From assembly GCF_030010215.1 (NCBI RefSeq), contig NZ_JASCRR010000008.1, positions 62,001-126,000 on the forward strand: a stretch of 64,000 nt of DNA, read 5' to 3'. Below the pieces are notes generated by a model. The model was not told the origin of the DNA. It saw nothing but the letters and a program-made list of their open reading frames with translations, and made no database searches. Within the stretch, counting starts at the first letter, position 1. Each line of letters begins with the position of its first letter. Below, piece by piece: positions 1 through 7,559 of this stretch. A program made the position numbers and the translations under genes. The stretch comes from Tianweitania sp. UT-5YL-CI-8. GTDB taxonomy: Bacteria > Pseudomonadota > Alphaproteobacteria > Rhizobiales > Rhizobiaceae.

Positions 1-1079
1 TGACGCATCTGGCCGAGTTCGTCGGTCCCGACTCGCGTTTCATCCACCAGGGCATGACGTCGTCCGACGTGCTCGACACCTGCTTCAGCGTGCAGCTGAC
101 CCGCGCCGCCGACCTATTGCTGGCCGATCTAGACGCGCTGCTGGCAGCCCTCAAGCGCCGTGCCTTCGAACACAAGGATACCGTCACCATCGGCCGCAGC
201 CATGGCATCCACGCCGAGCCGACGACCTTCGGCGTCAAGCTGGCGCAGGCCTATGCCGAATTCTCGCGCTGCCGCGAACGTCTCGTCCATGCCCGCGAAG
301 ACATCGCCACCTGCGCGATCTCGGGCGCGGTCGGCACCTTCGCGAATATCGACCCGCGCGTGGAAGAGCATGTCGCCGCCAAGCTCGGCCTGAAGCCAGA
401 GCCTGTATCCACACAGGTCATCCCGCGAGACCGCCATGCCATGTTCTTCGCCACGCTGGGCGTCATCGCCTCGTCTGTCGAGCGGCTGTCGGTGGAAATC
501 CGCCATCTGCAGCGCACCGAGGTGCTGGAAGCGGAAGAGTATTTCTCGCCAGGCCAGAAGGGTTCGTCGGCCATGCCGCACAAGCGCAACCCGGTGCTGA
601 CCGAAAACCTGACGGGCCTCGCCCGCATGGTGCGCTCCTACGCTATGCCGGCTATGGAGAATGTGGCGCTGTGGCACGAGCGCGATATCTCGCATTCCTC
701 GGTCGAGCGCATGATCGGCCCGGACGCGACCGTTACACTCGACTTCGCGTTGGCGCGACTGACCGGCGTGATCGACAAGCTTTTGGTCTATCCCAAGAAC
801 ATGGACAAGAACCTCAACAAATTCCGCGGGCTGGTGCATTCGCAGCGCGTGCTGCTTGCCTTAACACAGGCCGGTGTGAGCCGCGAGGATGCCTACCGGC
901 TGGTGCAGCGCAACGCCATGCGCGTCTGGGAACAGGGCGCCGACTTCCTGGAAGAGCTTCTGGGTGACAAGGAAGTGACCGATGCCCTGCCGGAAGCCGA
1001 AATCCGCGAGAAATTCGACATCGGCTACCACACCAAGCATGTCGATACGATCTTCCAGCGGGTGTTCGGCGAAGCCTGA
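1..1079 (+). CDS. purB: Adenylosuccinate lyase, 5'-truncated
   Basis: Catalyses two beta-eliminations in purine synthesis: SAICAR to AICAR plus fumarate, and adenylosuccinate to AMP. The gene is cut by the window start. Reading frame 3 is open from the first codon and gives [14 protein letters not shown], the typical PurB segment, so the apparent internal ATG at position 54 is not the true start. The fumarase/aspartase-superfamily signature [10 protein letters not shown], a mobile loop holding the catalytic serine, is clear. About 358 residues are visible of a protein that is usually about 430-450 aa. A terminator-like hairpin follows. The other purine genes (purC, S, Q, L) lie downstream on the same strand. 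Confidence 0.97.
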   Translation, partial: THLAEFVGPDSRFIHQGMTSSDVLDTCFSVQLTRAADLLLADLDALLAALKRRAFEHKDTVTIGRSHGIHAEPTTFGVKLAQAYAEFSRCRERLVHAREDIATCAISGAVGTFANIDPRVEEHVAAKLGLKPEPVSTQVIPRDRHAMFFATLGVIASSVERLSVEIRHLQRTEVLEAEEYFSPGQKGSSAMPHKRNPVLTENLTGLARMVRSYAMPAMENVALWHERDISHSSVERMIGPDATVTLDFALARLTGVIDKLLVYPKNMDKNLNKFRGLVHSQRVLLALTQAGVSREDAYRLVQRNAMRVWEQGADFLEELLGDKEVTDALPEAEIREKFDIGYHTKHVDTIFQRVFGEA

Positions 1080-1105
1080 ATCATCACAGATCGGTTGAAT
1101 GATAA

Positions 1106-1144
1106 ACGCCCTCGCCGGAAATTCCGAGCGAGGCGTCTTTGTTT
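1106..1144 (+). terminator. Terminator-like hairpin after purB
   Basis: ACGCC-CTCGC pairs with GCGAGGCGT (one bulged C) around a loop of about 12 nt and is followed by CTTTGTTT. It lies 27 bases after the purB stop and before the convergent VOC gene. Confidence 0.6.
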
Positions 1145-1156
1145 GGGAGGCGCTAC

Positions 1157-1972
1157 TCAGCCCGGCAGACCGGGCACCGTATGGATCACCGTGCCCCATG
1201 GATCTTCCTTGACGACCTCGGCGGAGATTTCGGAAGACCGCATTTCGACCCAGCTCAAACCCGTGAGCCCGGACTTACGCCGGCCTGCGCCAGCACTTTG
1301 CCAGGTGTTGGCGCCGATATGGTGATGGTAGCCGCCTGATGACAGGAAGACGGCTGCCGAACCATAGTGGGCTACGGCATCGAAGCCGAATTCGCGCTTC
1401 CAGAACTCTTCCGCATCCACGGGGTTGCCGACGCGAAGATGTACGTGGCCGACAACGCCATTTTCCGGAACGCCCTGCCAGCCGGCGTCGCCTTGCGGCA
1501 CCTCCGCGAGCACGGAAGCAATATCAAGCCGCTCTGTCGACATGCCCACCTCGCCTTCGCTCCAGCTCCATGTATCGGCGGGACGGTCTGCGTAGATTTC
1601 AATGCCGTTGCCTTCAGGATCGGTCAGATACAGTGCTTCGGAGACACGATGGTCCGACGCACCGCCAATCTGGATCTTGCTGTCGATGGCATGCTTTATC
1701 CAGCGGCCGAGATCAGCGCGCGAAGGCAACAGAAACGCCGTGTGAAACAGCCCCGCGGCACGCGGATCATCCGGCAGCGCGTTTTTATCCGACTGGATAT
1801 CGAGCAGCGGCCGGTTCGGCGACCCCAGCGTGATGACCGAGCCGTCTCGCGACAGTTCCTGGAGACCGACCACCGTGCGGTAATATGTGGCGAGGGCTTC
1901 CGCATCGCGTGCGGTCAGGCCAACGCGCGATACGCTGGTCGGCGTCGCTGCAGAGAAAGGTAGGGTGCTCAT
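1157..1972 (-). CDS. Glyoxalase/VOC family protein, CatE-like (COG2514 type)
   Basis: A 271-aa protein with two consecutive vicinal-oxygen-chelate modules, resembling the CatE-type catechol-2,3-dioxygenase family. The first half has AGLFHTAFLLPSRADLG and YLTDPEGNGIEIYADRP. The second has GHVHLRVGN and GYHHHIGANTW, which supply likely metal-ligand histidines. The substrate cannot be read from sequence; ring-cleavage dioxygenase activity is only a family guess. The ATG at 1972 was chosen because GGAG lies about 8-10 bases upstream. A longer frame to 2062 adds 30 arginine-rich residues without family likeness. It is convergent with purB and divergent from the hydrolase at 2148. Confidence 0.85.
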   Translation of the reverse strand: MSTLPFSAATPTSVSRVGLTARDAEALATYYRTVVGLQELSRDGSVITLGSPNRPLLDIQSDKNALPDDPRAAGLFHTAFLLPSRADLGRWIKHAIDSKIQIGGASDHRVSEALYLTDPEGNGIEIYADRPADTWSWSEGEVGMSTERLDIASVLAEVPQGDAGWQGVPENGVVGHVHLRVGNPVDAEEFWKREFGFDAVAHYGSAAVFLSSGGYHHHIGANTWQSAGAGRRKSGLTGLSWVEMRSSEISAEVVKEDPWGTVIHTVPGLPG

Positions 1973-2147
1973 GCTCGGCTCCGTGGCTCGATAACGCCTG
2001 CAAAGTTGCGGCATCTGCTGCTCCCTATGTCGACGATCGCCGTCGTTCACACAAGGCAGCACAAATCGAACACCGTGTTCATCTATTGGAGACGACAGCG
2101 GAAATTACCCGGTTGCAACGGATGAATGTCGTCGCTACATCCGCGTC

Positions 2148-2702
2148 ATGAAGGTCAAAGACGCAGATATCCTGATCATTCCCGGCTACACGAATTCCGG
2201 GCCGGACCATTGGCAAAGCCGATGGGAACAGCGTTTGTCCACCGCACGCCGCATCGAGCAGGAAGAATGGTCGAAACCGGTGCGCGAGGACTGGACGGAT
2301 ATAGTCGTAGCCGCCGCGAGCGAGGCCGAGCGCCCGCTGGTCTTAGTGGCACACTCGCTCGGCGTTCCGACGGCTATCCATGCGCTGCCGAGGATCACAA
2401 GCCGTATCGCCGGCGCATTCTTCGTTGCGCCGCCAGATGTGGCTAATCCGGACATCAGGCCGAAACACCTGATGACTTTCGGGCCCTATCCGCGCGACCC
2501 TCTGCCTTTCCCTTCGGTTGTCATTGCCAGCCGCAATGATCCGTATTGCGACTACGACGTGGCCGAAGATATTGCCGCTGCCTGGGGCTCGTTGTTCATC
2601 GACGCCGGCGAGGCAGGACACCTCAATAGCGATTCCGGCCATGGCCCGTGGCCGGAGGGCTCAATGGTCTTTGCGCAATTCATGTTGAAGCTGGAAGGTT
2701 AA
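2148..2702 (+). CDS. RBBP9/YdeN-type serine hydrolase
   Basis: A 184-aa small alpha/beta hydrolase. It opens with ILIIPGYTNSGPDHWQSRWE, the usual start of the RBBP9/YdeN (COG3545) family. The nucleophile elbow is AHSLG, the acid region ASRNDPYC, and the catalytic histidine probably lies in AGHLNSDSG. It has no signal peptide, so it is cytosolic. The physiological substrate is unknown for most members. It stands alone between divergent and convergent neighbours, so its context gives little help. Confidence 0.88.
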   Translation: MKVKDADILIIPGYTNSGPDHWQSRWEQRLSTARRIEQEEWSKPVREDWTDIVVAAASEAERPLVLVAHSLGVPTAIHALPRITSRIAGAFFVAPPDVANPDIRPKHLMTFGPYPRDPLPFPSVVIASRNDPYCDYDVAEDIAAAWGSLFIDAGEAGHLNSDSGHGPWPEGSMVFAQFMLKLEG

Positions 2703-2704
2703 GT

Positions 2705-3475
2705 TTAACCGATCGAACTGTGCATAGCGTCAAGCAGCGACTTAGCGCCCAGAGCCATGACCTGCTGTTCCGAACCGGTCGCCAGTAAGCGATATCCCAT
2801 CGCGACCATTCGTCCTGTCAAGGCAGGATCGACGACGTAAATCGCCGCATATTTTCCGGCAGCCCTGGTCTTTGTGGCAATGGAGGCGATCGCTTCCATC
2901 ATGTCTTCAAGCGACGGGTTGATTTCGGCGCCGTCGGTCCAGGCGATGGAGAAATCAGAAGGACCGACAAAGATGCCGTCGATGCCTGGGATTTCCAGAA
3001 TGTCGTCGACAAGGGCAAGTGCGGCCCGCGTCTCGATCATCGCAAAGGAAATGGTTGAGGCATTGGAATCGCGCAGCCAGGCGGCCGGACCTTCACTGTT
3101 GCGGCGGGGCGCGGCGTAAGTAGGGCCCCAGGACCGTTCGCCGACCGGCGGATACTTCATCGCCGCGGCGAAACGACGTGCGTCCTCGATGGTGTTGATC
3201 ATCGGAGCGATGACCGCATCCGCGCCGAAATCGAGGGCGCGACTGGCCATGTCGAAGCGGCCGACCGGAATGCGAACCAGCGACGGCTTCCCCGCGGCCG
3301 CAATGGGAAGCAGGCAGCGTAGCACGCTGTCTTCGTTATGGCCGCCATGCTGCATGTCGAGCGTTATGGCATCGAATCCCTGCCCGGCTAAAATTTCGAC
3401 CGTCAGCGCGTCGGGCACCGAAGACCATGCGGTTATGGTCGTCAGGTCAGCCTTCAGGCGCTCGATCAATGTCAT
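2705..3475 (-). CDS. HpcH/HpaI-family aldolase
   Basis: A 256-aa class II pyruvate-type aldolase family protein, related to HpaI (4-hydroxy-2-oxoheptanedioate aldolase) and 2-dehydro-3-deoxyglucarate aldolase. The barrel motifs are ITLDMQHGGHNED, VRIPVGRFDMASRALDFGAD, KYPPVGERSWGP, and the metal-binding region MIETRAALALVDDI...GIFVGPSDFS. It probably cleaves or forms a 2-keto acid by retro-aldol chemistry; the exact substrate is not readable. ATG 3475 is preferred. A TTG at 3496 would also fit and lies two bases after the stop codon of the upstream DUF1476 gene, which suggests the two genes are co-transcribed. Confidence 0.88.
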   Translation of the reverse strand: MTLIERLKADLTTITAWSSVPDALTVEILAGQGFDAITLDMQHGGHNEDSVLRCLLPIAAAGKPSLVRIPVGRFDMASRALDFGADAVIAPMINTIEDARRFAAAMKYPPVGERSWGPTYAAPRRNSEGPAAWLRDSNASTISFAMIETRAALALVDDILEIPGIDGIFVGPSDFSIAWTDGAEINPSLEDMMEAIASIATKTRAAGKYAAIYVVDPALTGRMVAMGYRLLATGSEQQVMALGAKSLLDAMHSSIG

Positions 3476-3498
3476 TGCACGGTCCGGGGTTGGCAACC

Positions 3499-3819
3499 TC
3501 AGCTGTTTTGAATCTGCGTGACGGCAACGGCCATCAACTCGTCCATGGTACGGCGAATCTGATGATCGGACTGATCAACGCCGGCAGCATCGAAGTCGGC
3601 GCGGATCTTGCGGAAGACGTCATGGTCGCCTGCTTCCTGGATATCGGAGACGATGACTTCTTTGGCGTAGGCATCCGCGTCCGCGCCTGTCTTGCCGAGC
3701 TTTTCGGCAGCCCAAAGGCCAAGCGCCTTGTTGCGGCGGGCATTCGCCTTGAATCGCAGTTCCTCGTCGAAGGCGAACTTACGCTCGAAACCCTCTTCGC
3801 GATCCTTCATATTGGTCAT
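3499..3819 (-). CDS. DUF1476 protein, likely F1-ATPase inhibitor zeta subunit
   Basis: A 106-aa protein matching the DUF1476 family throughout (MKDREEGFERKFAFDEELRFK at the start, then ARRNKALGLWAAEKLG). In alphaproteobacteria such as Paracoccus this family is the zeta inhibitor of F1Fo-ATP synthase, which blocks ATP hydrolysis. That role is known for the family and inferred here. GGAGG lies about 6 bases before the ATG. It is divergent from purC, an arrangement I recall from other Rhizobiales genomes. The neighbouring aldolase gene follows closely. Confidence 0.9.
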   Translation of the reverse strand: MTNMKDREEGFERKFAFDEELRFKANARRNKALGLWAAEKLGKTGADADAYAKEVIVSDIQEAGDHDVFRKIRADFDAAGVDQSDHQIRRTMDELMAVAVTQIQNS

Positions 3820-4097
3820 CGAAGCCTCCAGATATCTGCCGATTCGGCCTGTGTGAACGTGGTTGGCGCTTCACAAACCAAAAGGCTGGGCCGCGGTCAA
3901 TGCCTTCCGCCATGCCGCGACGTGTCAATTCGTCGGGGAAAGCGGTCGATTGATGCCAATTGGCCAGAAATGTTGATTGAGCTAAAGGTCCGATTGCGAT
4001 AGAGACCGGCCTTGAAACCCACTGCCGCTGCGGCACGCCGCGCGGGAAAGGAGCCGGCAATACTGCCGGACGGCCTCCAAACCAGAGAACCAATCAC

Positions 4098-4865
4098 ATG
4101 AAGAGTCGCCGCCGCATCTACGAAGGCAAGGCAAAGATCCTTTATGAAGGACCCGAGCCAGGCACGCTGATCCAGTTCTTCAAAGACGACGCCACAGCTT
4201 TCAACAACAAGAAGCATGAAGTCGTCGATGGCAAGGGTGTGCTCAACAACCGCATTTCCGAGCACATTTTCAGCCATCTCAACCGGATGGGCATTCCCAC
4301 GCACTTCATCCGCCGCATCAACATGCGCGAGCAGTTGATCAAGGAAGTCGAGATCATCCCGCTCGAGATTGTCGTGCGCAACGTAGCCGCAGGTTCACTG
4401 GCCAAGCGTCTCGGCATCGAGGAAGGCACCGTGCTGCCGCGCTCGATCATCGAGTTCTACTATAAGGCCGACGCGCTGGACGACCCGATGGTGTCCGAAG
4501 AGCACATCACCGCCTTCGGCTGGGCCAGCCCGCAGGAAATCGACGACATCATGGCGCTTGCCATACGCGTCAACGACTTCCTTTCCGGTCTGTTCCTCGG
4601 CGTCGGGATTCAGCTCGTTGACTTCAAGATGGAATGCGGCCGCCTTTACGAAGGCGAGATGATGCGCATCGTCGTCGCCGACGAAATCTCGCCGGACAGC
4701 TGCCGGCTGTGGGATGTCGCCACCCAGGACAAGCTCGACAAGGACCGTTTTCGCCGCGACATGGGCGGTCTCGTCGAAGCCTATCAGGAAGTAGCCCGCC
4801 GTCTCGGCATCATGAACGAGAACGAGCCGCCGCGCCCGACCGGCCCTACGCTGGTCAAGCACTGA
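4098..4865 (+). CDS. purC: SAICAR synthetase (phosphoribosylaminoimidazole-succinocarboxamide synthase)
   Basis: Ligates aspartate to CAIR using ATP, giving SAICAR in de novo purine synthesis. At 255 aa it is full length for a bacterial PurC. Family landmarks are the N-terminal [36 protein letters not shown] and [13 protein letters not shown]. It is the first gene of the purC-purS-(coiled coil)-kptA-purQ run. Its 5' gap of 278 bases to DUF1476 is a divergent promoter region in which I could not pick a confident promoter. Confidence 0.97.
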   Translation: MKSRRRIYEGKAKILYEGPEPGTLIQFFKDDATAFNNKKHEVVDGKGVLNNRISEHIFSHLNRMGIPTHFIRRINMREQLIKEVEIIPLEIVVRNVAAGSLAKRLGIEEGTVLPRSIIEFYYKADALDDPMVSEEHITAFGWASPQEIDDIMALAIRVNDFLSGLFLGVGIQLVDFKMECGRLYEGEMMRIVVADEISPDSCRLWDVATQDKLDKDRFRRDMGGLVEAYQEVARRLGIMNENEPPRPTGPTLVKH

Positions 4866-4935
4866 TACATCTCGGGGCGACCACAACCGGCCGCCCCGCT
4901 TCGCATTCAAGACCTATCTTCGGAGACCCAGTTCA

Positions 4936-5178
4936 GTGATCAAAGCGCGCGTCATCGTCACCCTCAAAAACGGCGTTCTGGATCCGCAGGGCAAGGCAAT
5001 CGAAGGTGCGCTGGGTGGCCTCGGCTTTGACGGCGTAGGTTCGGTCCGGCAGGGCAAGGTTTTCGACGTCGAGCTTTCCAGCACGGACGCCGCCAATGCG
5101 GAAGCCGAAATCAAGGCGATGTGCGACAAGCTTCTGGCGAATACCGTGATTGAGAACTATAGTGTGACGCTTATCTAA
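4936..5178 (+). CDS. purS: FGAM synthase subunit PurS
   Basis: An 80-aa small subunit of phosphoribosylformylglycinamidine synthase. It bridges PurQ and small-type PurL and helps channel ammonia. It has the usual MIKARVIVTLKNGVLDPQGKAIEGALGGLGF opening (GTG start) and ends ENYSVTLI, standard for the family. Together with purQ and the 745-aa purL it shows that this organism uses the three-subunit FGAM synthase rather than the fused enzyme of Enterobacteria. Confidence 0.95.
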   Translation: MIKARVIVTLKNGVLDPQGKAIEGALGGLGFDGVGSVRQGKVFDVELSSTDAANAEAEIKAMCDKLLANTVIENYSVTLI

Positions 5179-5198
5179 GGTTGCGGCCGGAGGCATCG

Positions 5199-5456
5199 GT
5201 GACCGCGGTTACGAACGAGCTGATCTACGAAATCTTGAAAAGTCTTCAGGGCGATATTCGTCAGTTGAAAGACGGTCAGGCTGAGATTCGCCACGAACTG
5301 ATCGCCATTCGTAGTCAGCTCATTTCTATCAATCAAGACATATCGAACATTTACGGGGTCCTTGGCCGTCACGAACTGCGTCTCGACCGCATCGAACGCC
5401 GCCTTGAATTGCGTGAATTCGCCGAAACCCAAAACCCTTTCGAAAACAATACCTGA
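5199..5456 (+). CDS. Small coiled-coil protein of unknown function
   Basis: An 85-aa hydrophilic protein whose middle (QGDIRQLKDGQAEIRHELIA through LDRIERRLELRE) is a clear heptad-type coiled coil with no membrane segment. I do not recognise a named family. The GTG at 5199 is chosen because GGAGG sits 5 bases upstream; an upstream TTG at 5181 would add six residues. It lies 20 bases after purS and 10 before kptA on the same strand, so it is very probably co-transcribed with the purine genes. Its function is unknown; a multimerising or scaffold role would be a guess. Confidence 0.7.
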   Translation: MTAVTNELIYEILKSLQGDIRQLKDGQAEIRHELIAIRSQLISINQDISNIYGVLGRHELRLDRIERRLELREFAETQNPFENNT

Positions 5457-5466
5457 GTCCCGCACC

Positions 5467-6018
5467 GTGCCTTCCGACACCACTGTTTCTAAGTTCATGA
5501 GTCTGGTTCTCCGGCACGAGCCGCAGCAGGCCGGATTGCAGTTGGACGAGAACGGCTGGACCGACTTTGAGATTTTGTGCGCGGTTTTGGAAAAGCGCTT
5601 TGGAGCATCGCGCAAGGATGTGTTGCGCATCGTCGCAGAGAACCCGAAAAAGCGCTTTACGCTTGAGGGATCGCGCATTCGTGCCGCGCAAGGTCACAGC
5701 ATCGAAGTCGACCTGAAACTTACGCCTGCGCAGCCTCCTGAGACACTCTATCACGGCACCAAGACATCACTGCTCGGCATCATCCTGACGGAAGGCCTGA
5801 CGCGGCAGTCGCGCCAGCATGTCCACCTGTCTCCCGATATCGAAACCGCTGCGATTGTCGGCAACCGTCGCAAGGGAGAGACAACGATCCTGAAAATCGC
5901 CGCCCAACGCATGGCTTTCGAAGGCATGGTGTTTTATCTCTCGGAAAACGGTGTATGGCTCGTAGACCACGTGCCACCCCAGTATCTCTCTTATGAAAAT
6001 GAAACGGTGACCTCGTGA
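5467..6018 (+). CDS. kptA: RNA 2'-phosphotransferase, KptA/Tpt1 family
   Basis: A 183-aa enzyme of the Tpt1/KptA family, which removes an internal RNA 2'-phosphate by transferring it to NAD+, giving nicotinamide and ADP-ribose 1'',2''-cyclic phosphate. Motifs are [17 protein letters not shown], the RIRAAQGHS segment, LYHGT, HVHLS and [12 protein letters not shown], covering the expected Arg-His-Arg-Arg active-site elements. GTG 5467 is chosen as the start; a longer open frame upstream overlaps the coiled-coil gene and looks non-coding. Its stop overlaps the purQ start (GTGA), so translation is probably coupled. Bacteria have no known tRNA 2'-phosphate splicing route, so its natural substrate is unclear. 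Confidence 0.88.
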   Translation: MPSDTTVSKFMSLVLRHEPQQAGLQLDENGWTDFEILCAVLEKRFGASRKDVLRIVAENPKKRFTLEGSRIRAAQGHSIEVDLKLTPAQPPETLYHGTKTSLLGIILTEGLTRQSRQHVHLSPDIETAAIVGNRRKGETTILKIAAQRMAFEGMVFYLSENGVWLVDHVPPQYLSYENETVTS

Positions 6019-6689
6019 AATCAGCCGTCGTTCTCCTCCCAGGCCTCAACCGCGACCGCGACATGATCGCGGCGCTGGCCAAAATTTCCGGCGAGGCACC
6101 GGTCACCGTATGGCAGACCGACACCGAGATTCCTGATGTCGACCTGATTGTCATACCCGGCGGCTTTTCCTATGGCGACTATCTGCGCTGCGGCGCGATC
6201 GCTGCCCGCATGCCGGTGCTGAGGGCGGTTGCCGAGAAGGCAGCGAAGGGCGTCCAGGTCATCGGTGTCTGCAACGGTTTCCAGATCCTGGTCGAAGCCG
6301 GTCTGCTACCCGGCGCCTTGATGCGCAACATGTCGCTGAAGTTCGTCTGCCGCGAGGTCAAGCTGCAGGTGACGAACGCCAAAACGGCGTTCACACGCGG
6401 CTACACGCAAAACCAGATCATCCGCTGCCCTGTCGCGCATCACGACGGTAACTACTTTGCCGATGCCGACACGTTGTCGCGGCTGGAAGGCGAAGGCCAG
6501 GTTGTGTTTCGCTACGCCGAGGGCACCAATCCCAATGGTTCGCTCAATGATATTGCCGGCATCGTCAGCAAGGACGGCAATGTGCTCGGCATGATGCCGC
6601 ATCCCGAAAACCTGATCGAAGCCGCGCATGGCGGCAGTGACGGACGCGCTTTGTTTGAAAGCGCTCTTGGGCTCAAAATGGCGGCATAA
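6015..6689 (+). CDS. purQ: FGAM synthase glutaminase subunit PurQ
   Basis: A 224-aa class I glutamine amidotransferase that supplies ammonia to PurL for FGAR amidation. The catalytic cysteine is in GVCNGFQIL and the His/Glu pair in [25 protein letters not shown] is the PurQ oxyanion region. It starts with GTG overlapping the kptA stop. A weak hairpin followed by TTTT lies just after the stop, so transcription may partly end before the lipoprotein gene. Confidence 0.97.
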   Translation: MKSAVVLLPGLNRDRDMIAALAKISGEAPVTVWQTDTEIPDVDLIVIPGGFSYGDYLRCGAIAARMPVLRAVAEKAAKGVQVIGVCNGFQILVEAGLLPGALMRNMSLKFVCREVKLQVTNAKTAFTRGYTQNQIIRCPVAHHDGNYFADADTLSRLEGEGQVVFRYAEGTNPNGSLNDIAGIVSKDGNVLGMMPHPENLIEAAHGGSDGRALFESALGLKMAA

Positions 6690-6690
6690 G

Positions 6691-6720
6691 CGCGAACGGT
6701 CATCCGAAGGATCGCGTTTT
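6691..6720 (+). terminator. Possible weak terminator after purQ
   Basis: CGCGA pairs with TCGCG, with an inner ATCC/GGAT stem, followed directly by TTTT. The stem is short and interrupted, so this is tentative. Confidence 0.4.
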
Positions 6721-6803
6721 AAGAAGTTGTTATCGGCCTGCAGCTATCCCGGTATGCAATGCCGGTCCGTTTTGGACCGATGGCTCCGCAGAAAGGCCGC
6801 CTC

Positions 6804-7214
6804 ATGCGCGTCAAGTTTAAGTTCGTTGCGATGGTGGCTGCTCTGGCGTCGCTTTCGGCGTGTCAGTCCGAGAAGACGACACCGGCCCCTGCCCCGTCTG
6901 GCAAAAGTGCGGCGCTGCGCAGCATGGAACAGGTCGCCATCGCCGCGCACAAATGCTGGTTCGCCAGCAAGGATCCGGCTTTCCGAAACTATCGCATGGC
7001 CAACGAACTGAACTCGTTCACCGGCACGCCGCGCTTCTTGGTTGTCCCGGCGAAGAACTACGGCGGATTGCCTGCGCTCGTCGTGCAGGCGCGCGGCAAT
7101 CCCAGCCAGGTCGAGACCTTCGGCCCGCTGTTGAACAAATCGGTCGGGTCACGCATCAACGCCGATATCGCTCGCTGGCGCTCTGGCGATGTTAGCTGCG
7201 GCACTGCTACCTGA
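6804..7214 (+). CDS. Putative lipoprotein of unknown function
   Basis: A 136-aa protein with an N-terminal lipoprotein signal: positive MRVKFKF, a hydrophobic stretch, and the lipobox LSAC, so it should be lipidated and exported. The mature part contains a Pro/Ala-rich linker and a compact domain with HKCWFASKDPAFRNY and a C-terminal DIARWRSGDVSCG. The two Cys of the mature domain could form a disulfide. I do not recognise the family. ATG 6804 was chosen for its AAAGG at about 8 bases and because it places the signal peptide at the N-terminus. Confidence 0.75.
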   Translation: MRVKFKFVAMVAALASLSACQSEKTTPAPAPSGKSAALRSMEQVAIAAHKCWFASKDPAFRNYRMANELNSFTGTPRFLVVPAKNYGGLPALVVQARGNPSQVETFGPLLNKSVGSRINADIARWRSGDVSCGTAT

Positions 7215-7238
7215 CGCACTGCGCTTCGGCCACTTCGA

Positions 7239-7475
7239 TCAGTCGAGGAAGGAGCGAATACCTTCACGGTAGGCGTCGGCGCGCGATATGCCGACATCCC
7301 AGAGCTGTTCATCCGTCATGTTGAGCAGCGCCAGACGGGTACGCCGCCGTTCCAAACGCCACGACACCCAAGTGAACACTTTCCCAGCAAAGATCGCAAA
7401 GCTGCGGACATAGGACCGGGCGGTCCTAGAGTTGCCTTCCAGCGATTCACCTGAAAATGTATCGATTGTTTGCAT
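7239..7475 (-). CDS. DUF1127 small protein
   Basis: A 78-aa protein. Its C-terminal half carries the DUF1127/YjiS-like motif: WRLERRRTRLALLNMTDEQLWDVGISRADAYREG. Short DUF1127 proteins in Agrobacterium and Rhodobacter are small arginine-rich regulators that have been linked to RNA turnover and nutrient responses. This one has an added hydrophobic/aromatic N-terminal half. An AGGTGA Shine-Dalgarno sits before the ATG. It is divergent from the MocR-type gene, which is a candidate regulator of it because they share the 82-base interval. Confidence 0.85.
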   Translation of the reverse strand: MQTIDTFSGESLEGNSRTARSYVRSFAIFAGKVFTWVSWRLERRRTRLALLNMTDEQLWDVGISRADAYREGIRSFLD

Positions 7476-7520
7476 GTACTCACCTGATTGCGCTCATTGT
7501 GCGTCTGTAAACGATATGAA

Positions 7521-7549
7521 TTGACTCTATCATGGATGCAATATATTAA
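7521..7549 (+). promoter_or_regulatory. Predicted mocR promoter, leaderless
   Basis: TTGACT (7521-7526) and TATTAA (7544-7549) are spaced 17 bases apart. The expected start of transcription, about 7-8 bases further, falls on or next to the ATG at 7558. No Shine-Dalgarno is present, so a leaderless transcript is inferred. Confidence 0.5.
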
Positions 7550-7559
7550 TTGCTACCAT
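7532..7559. promoter_or_regulatory. Palindromic operator candidate over mocR start
   Basis: Arms ATGGATGCAAT (7532-7542) and ATTGCTACCAT (7549-7559) match at 9 of 11 positions as an inverted repeat, around a 6-base AT-only spacer. The right arm includes the mocR start codon and the left arm could overlap the -35 of the divergent DUF1127 gene. The geometry fits autoregulation by a GntR-type protein; this is inference. Confidence 0.55.
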
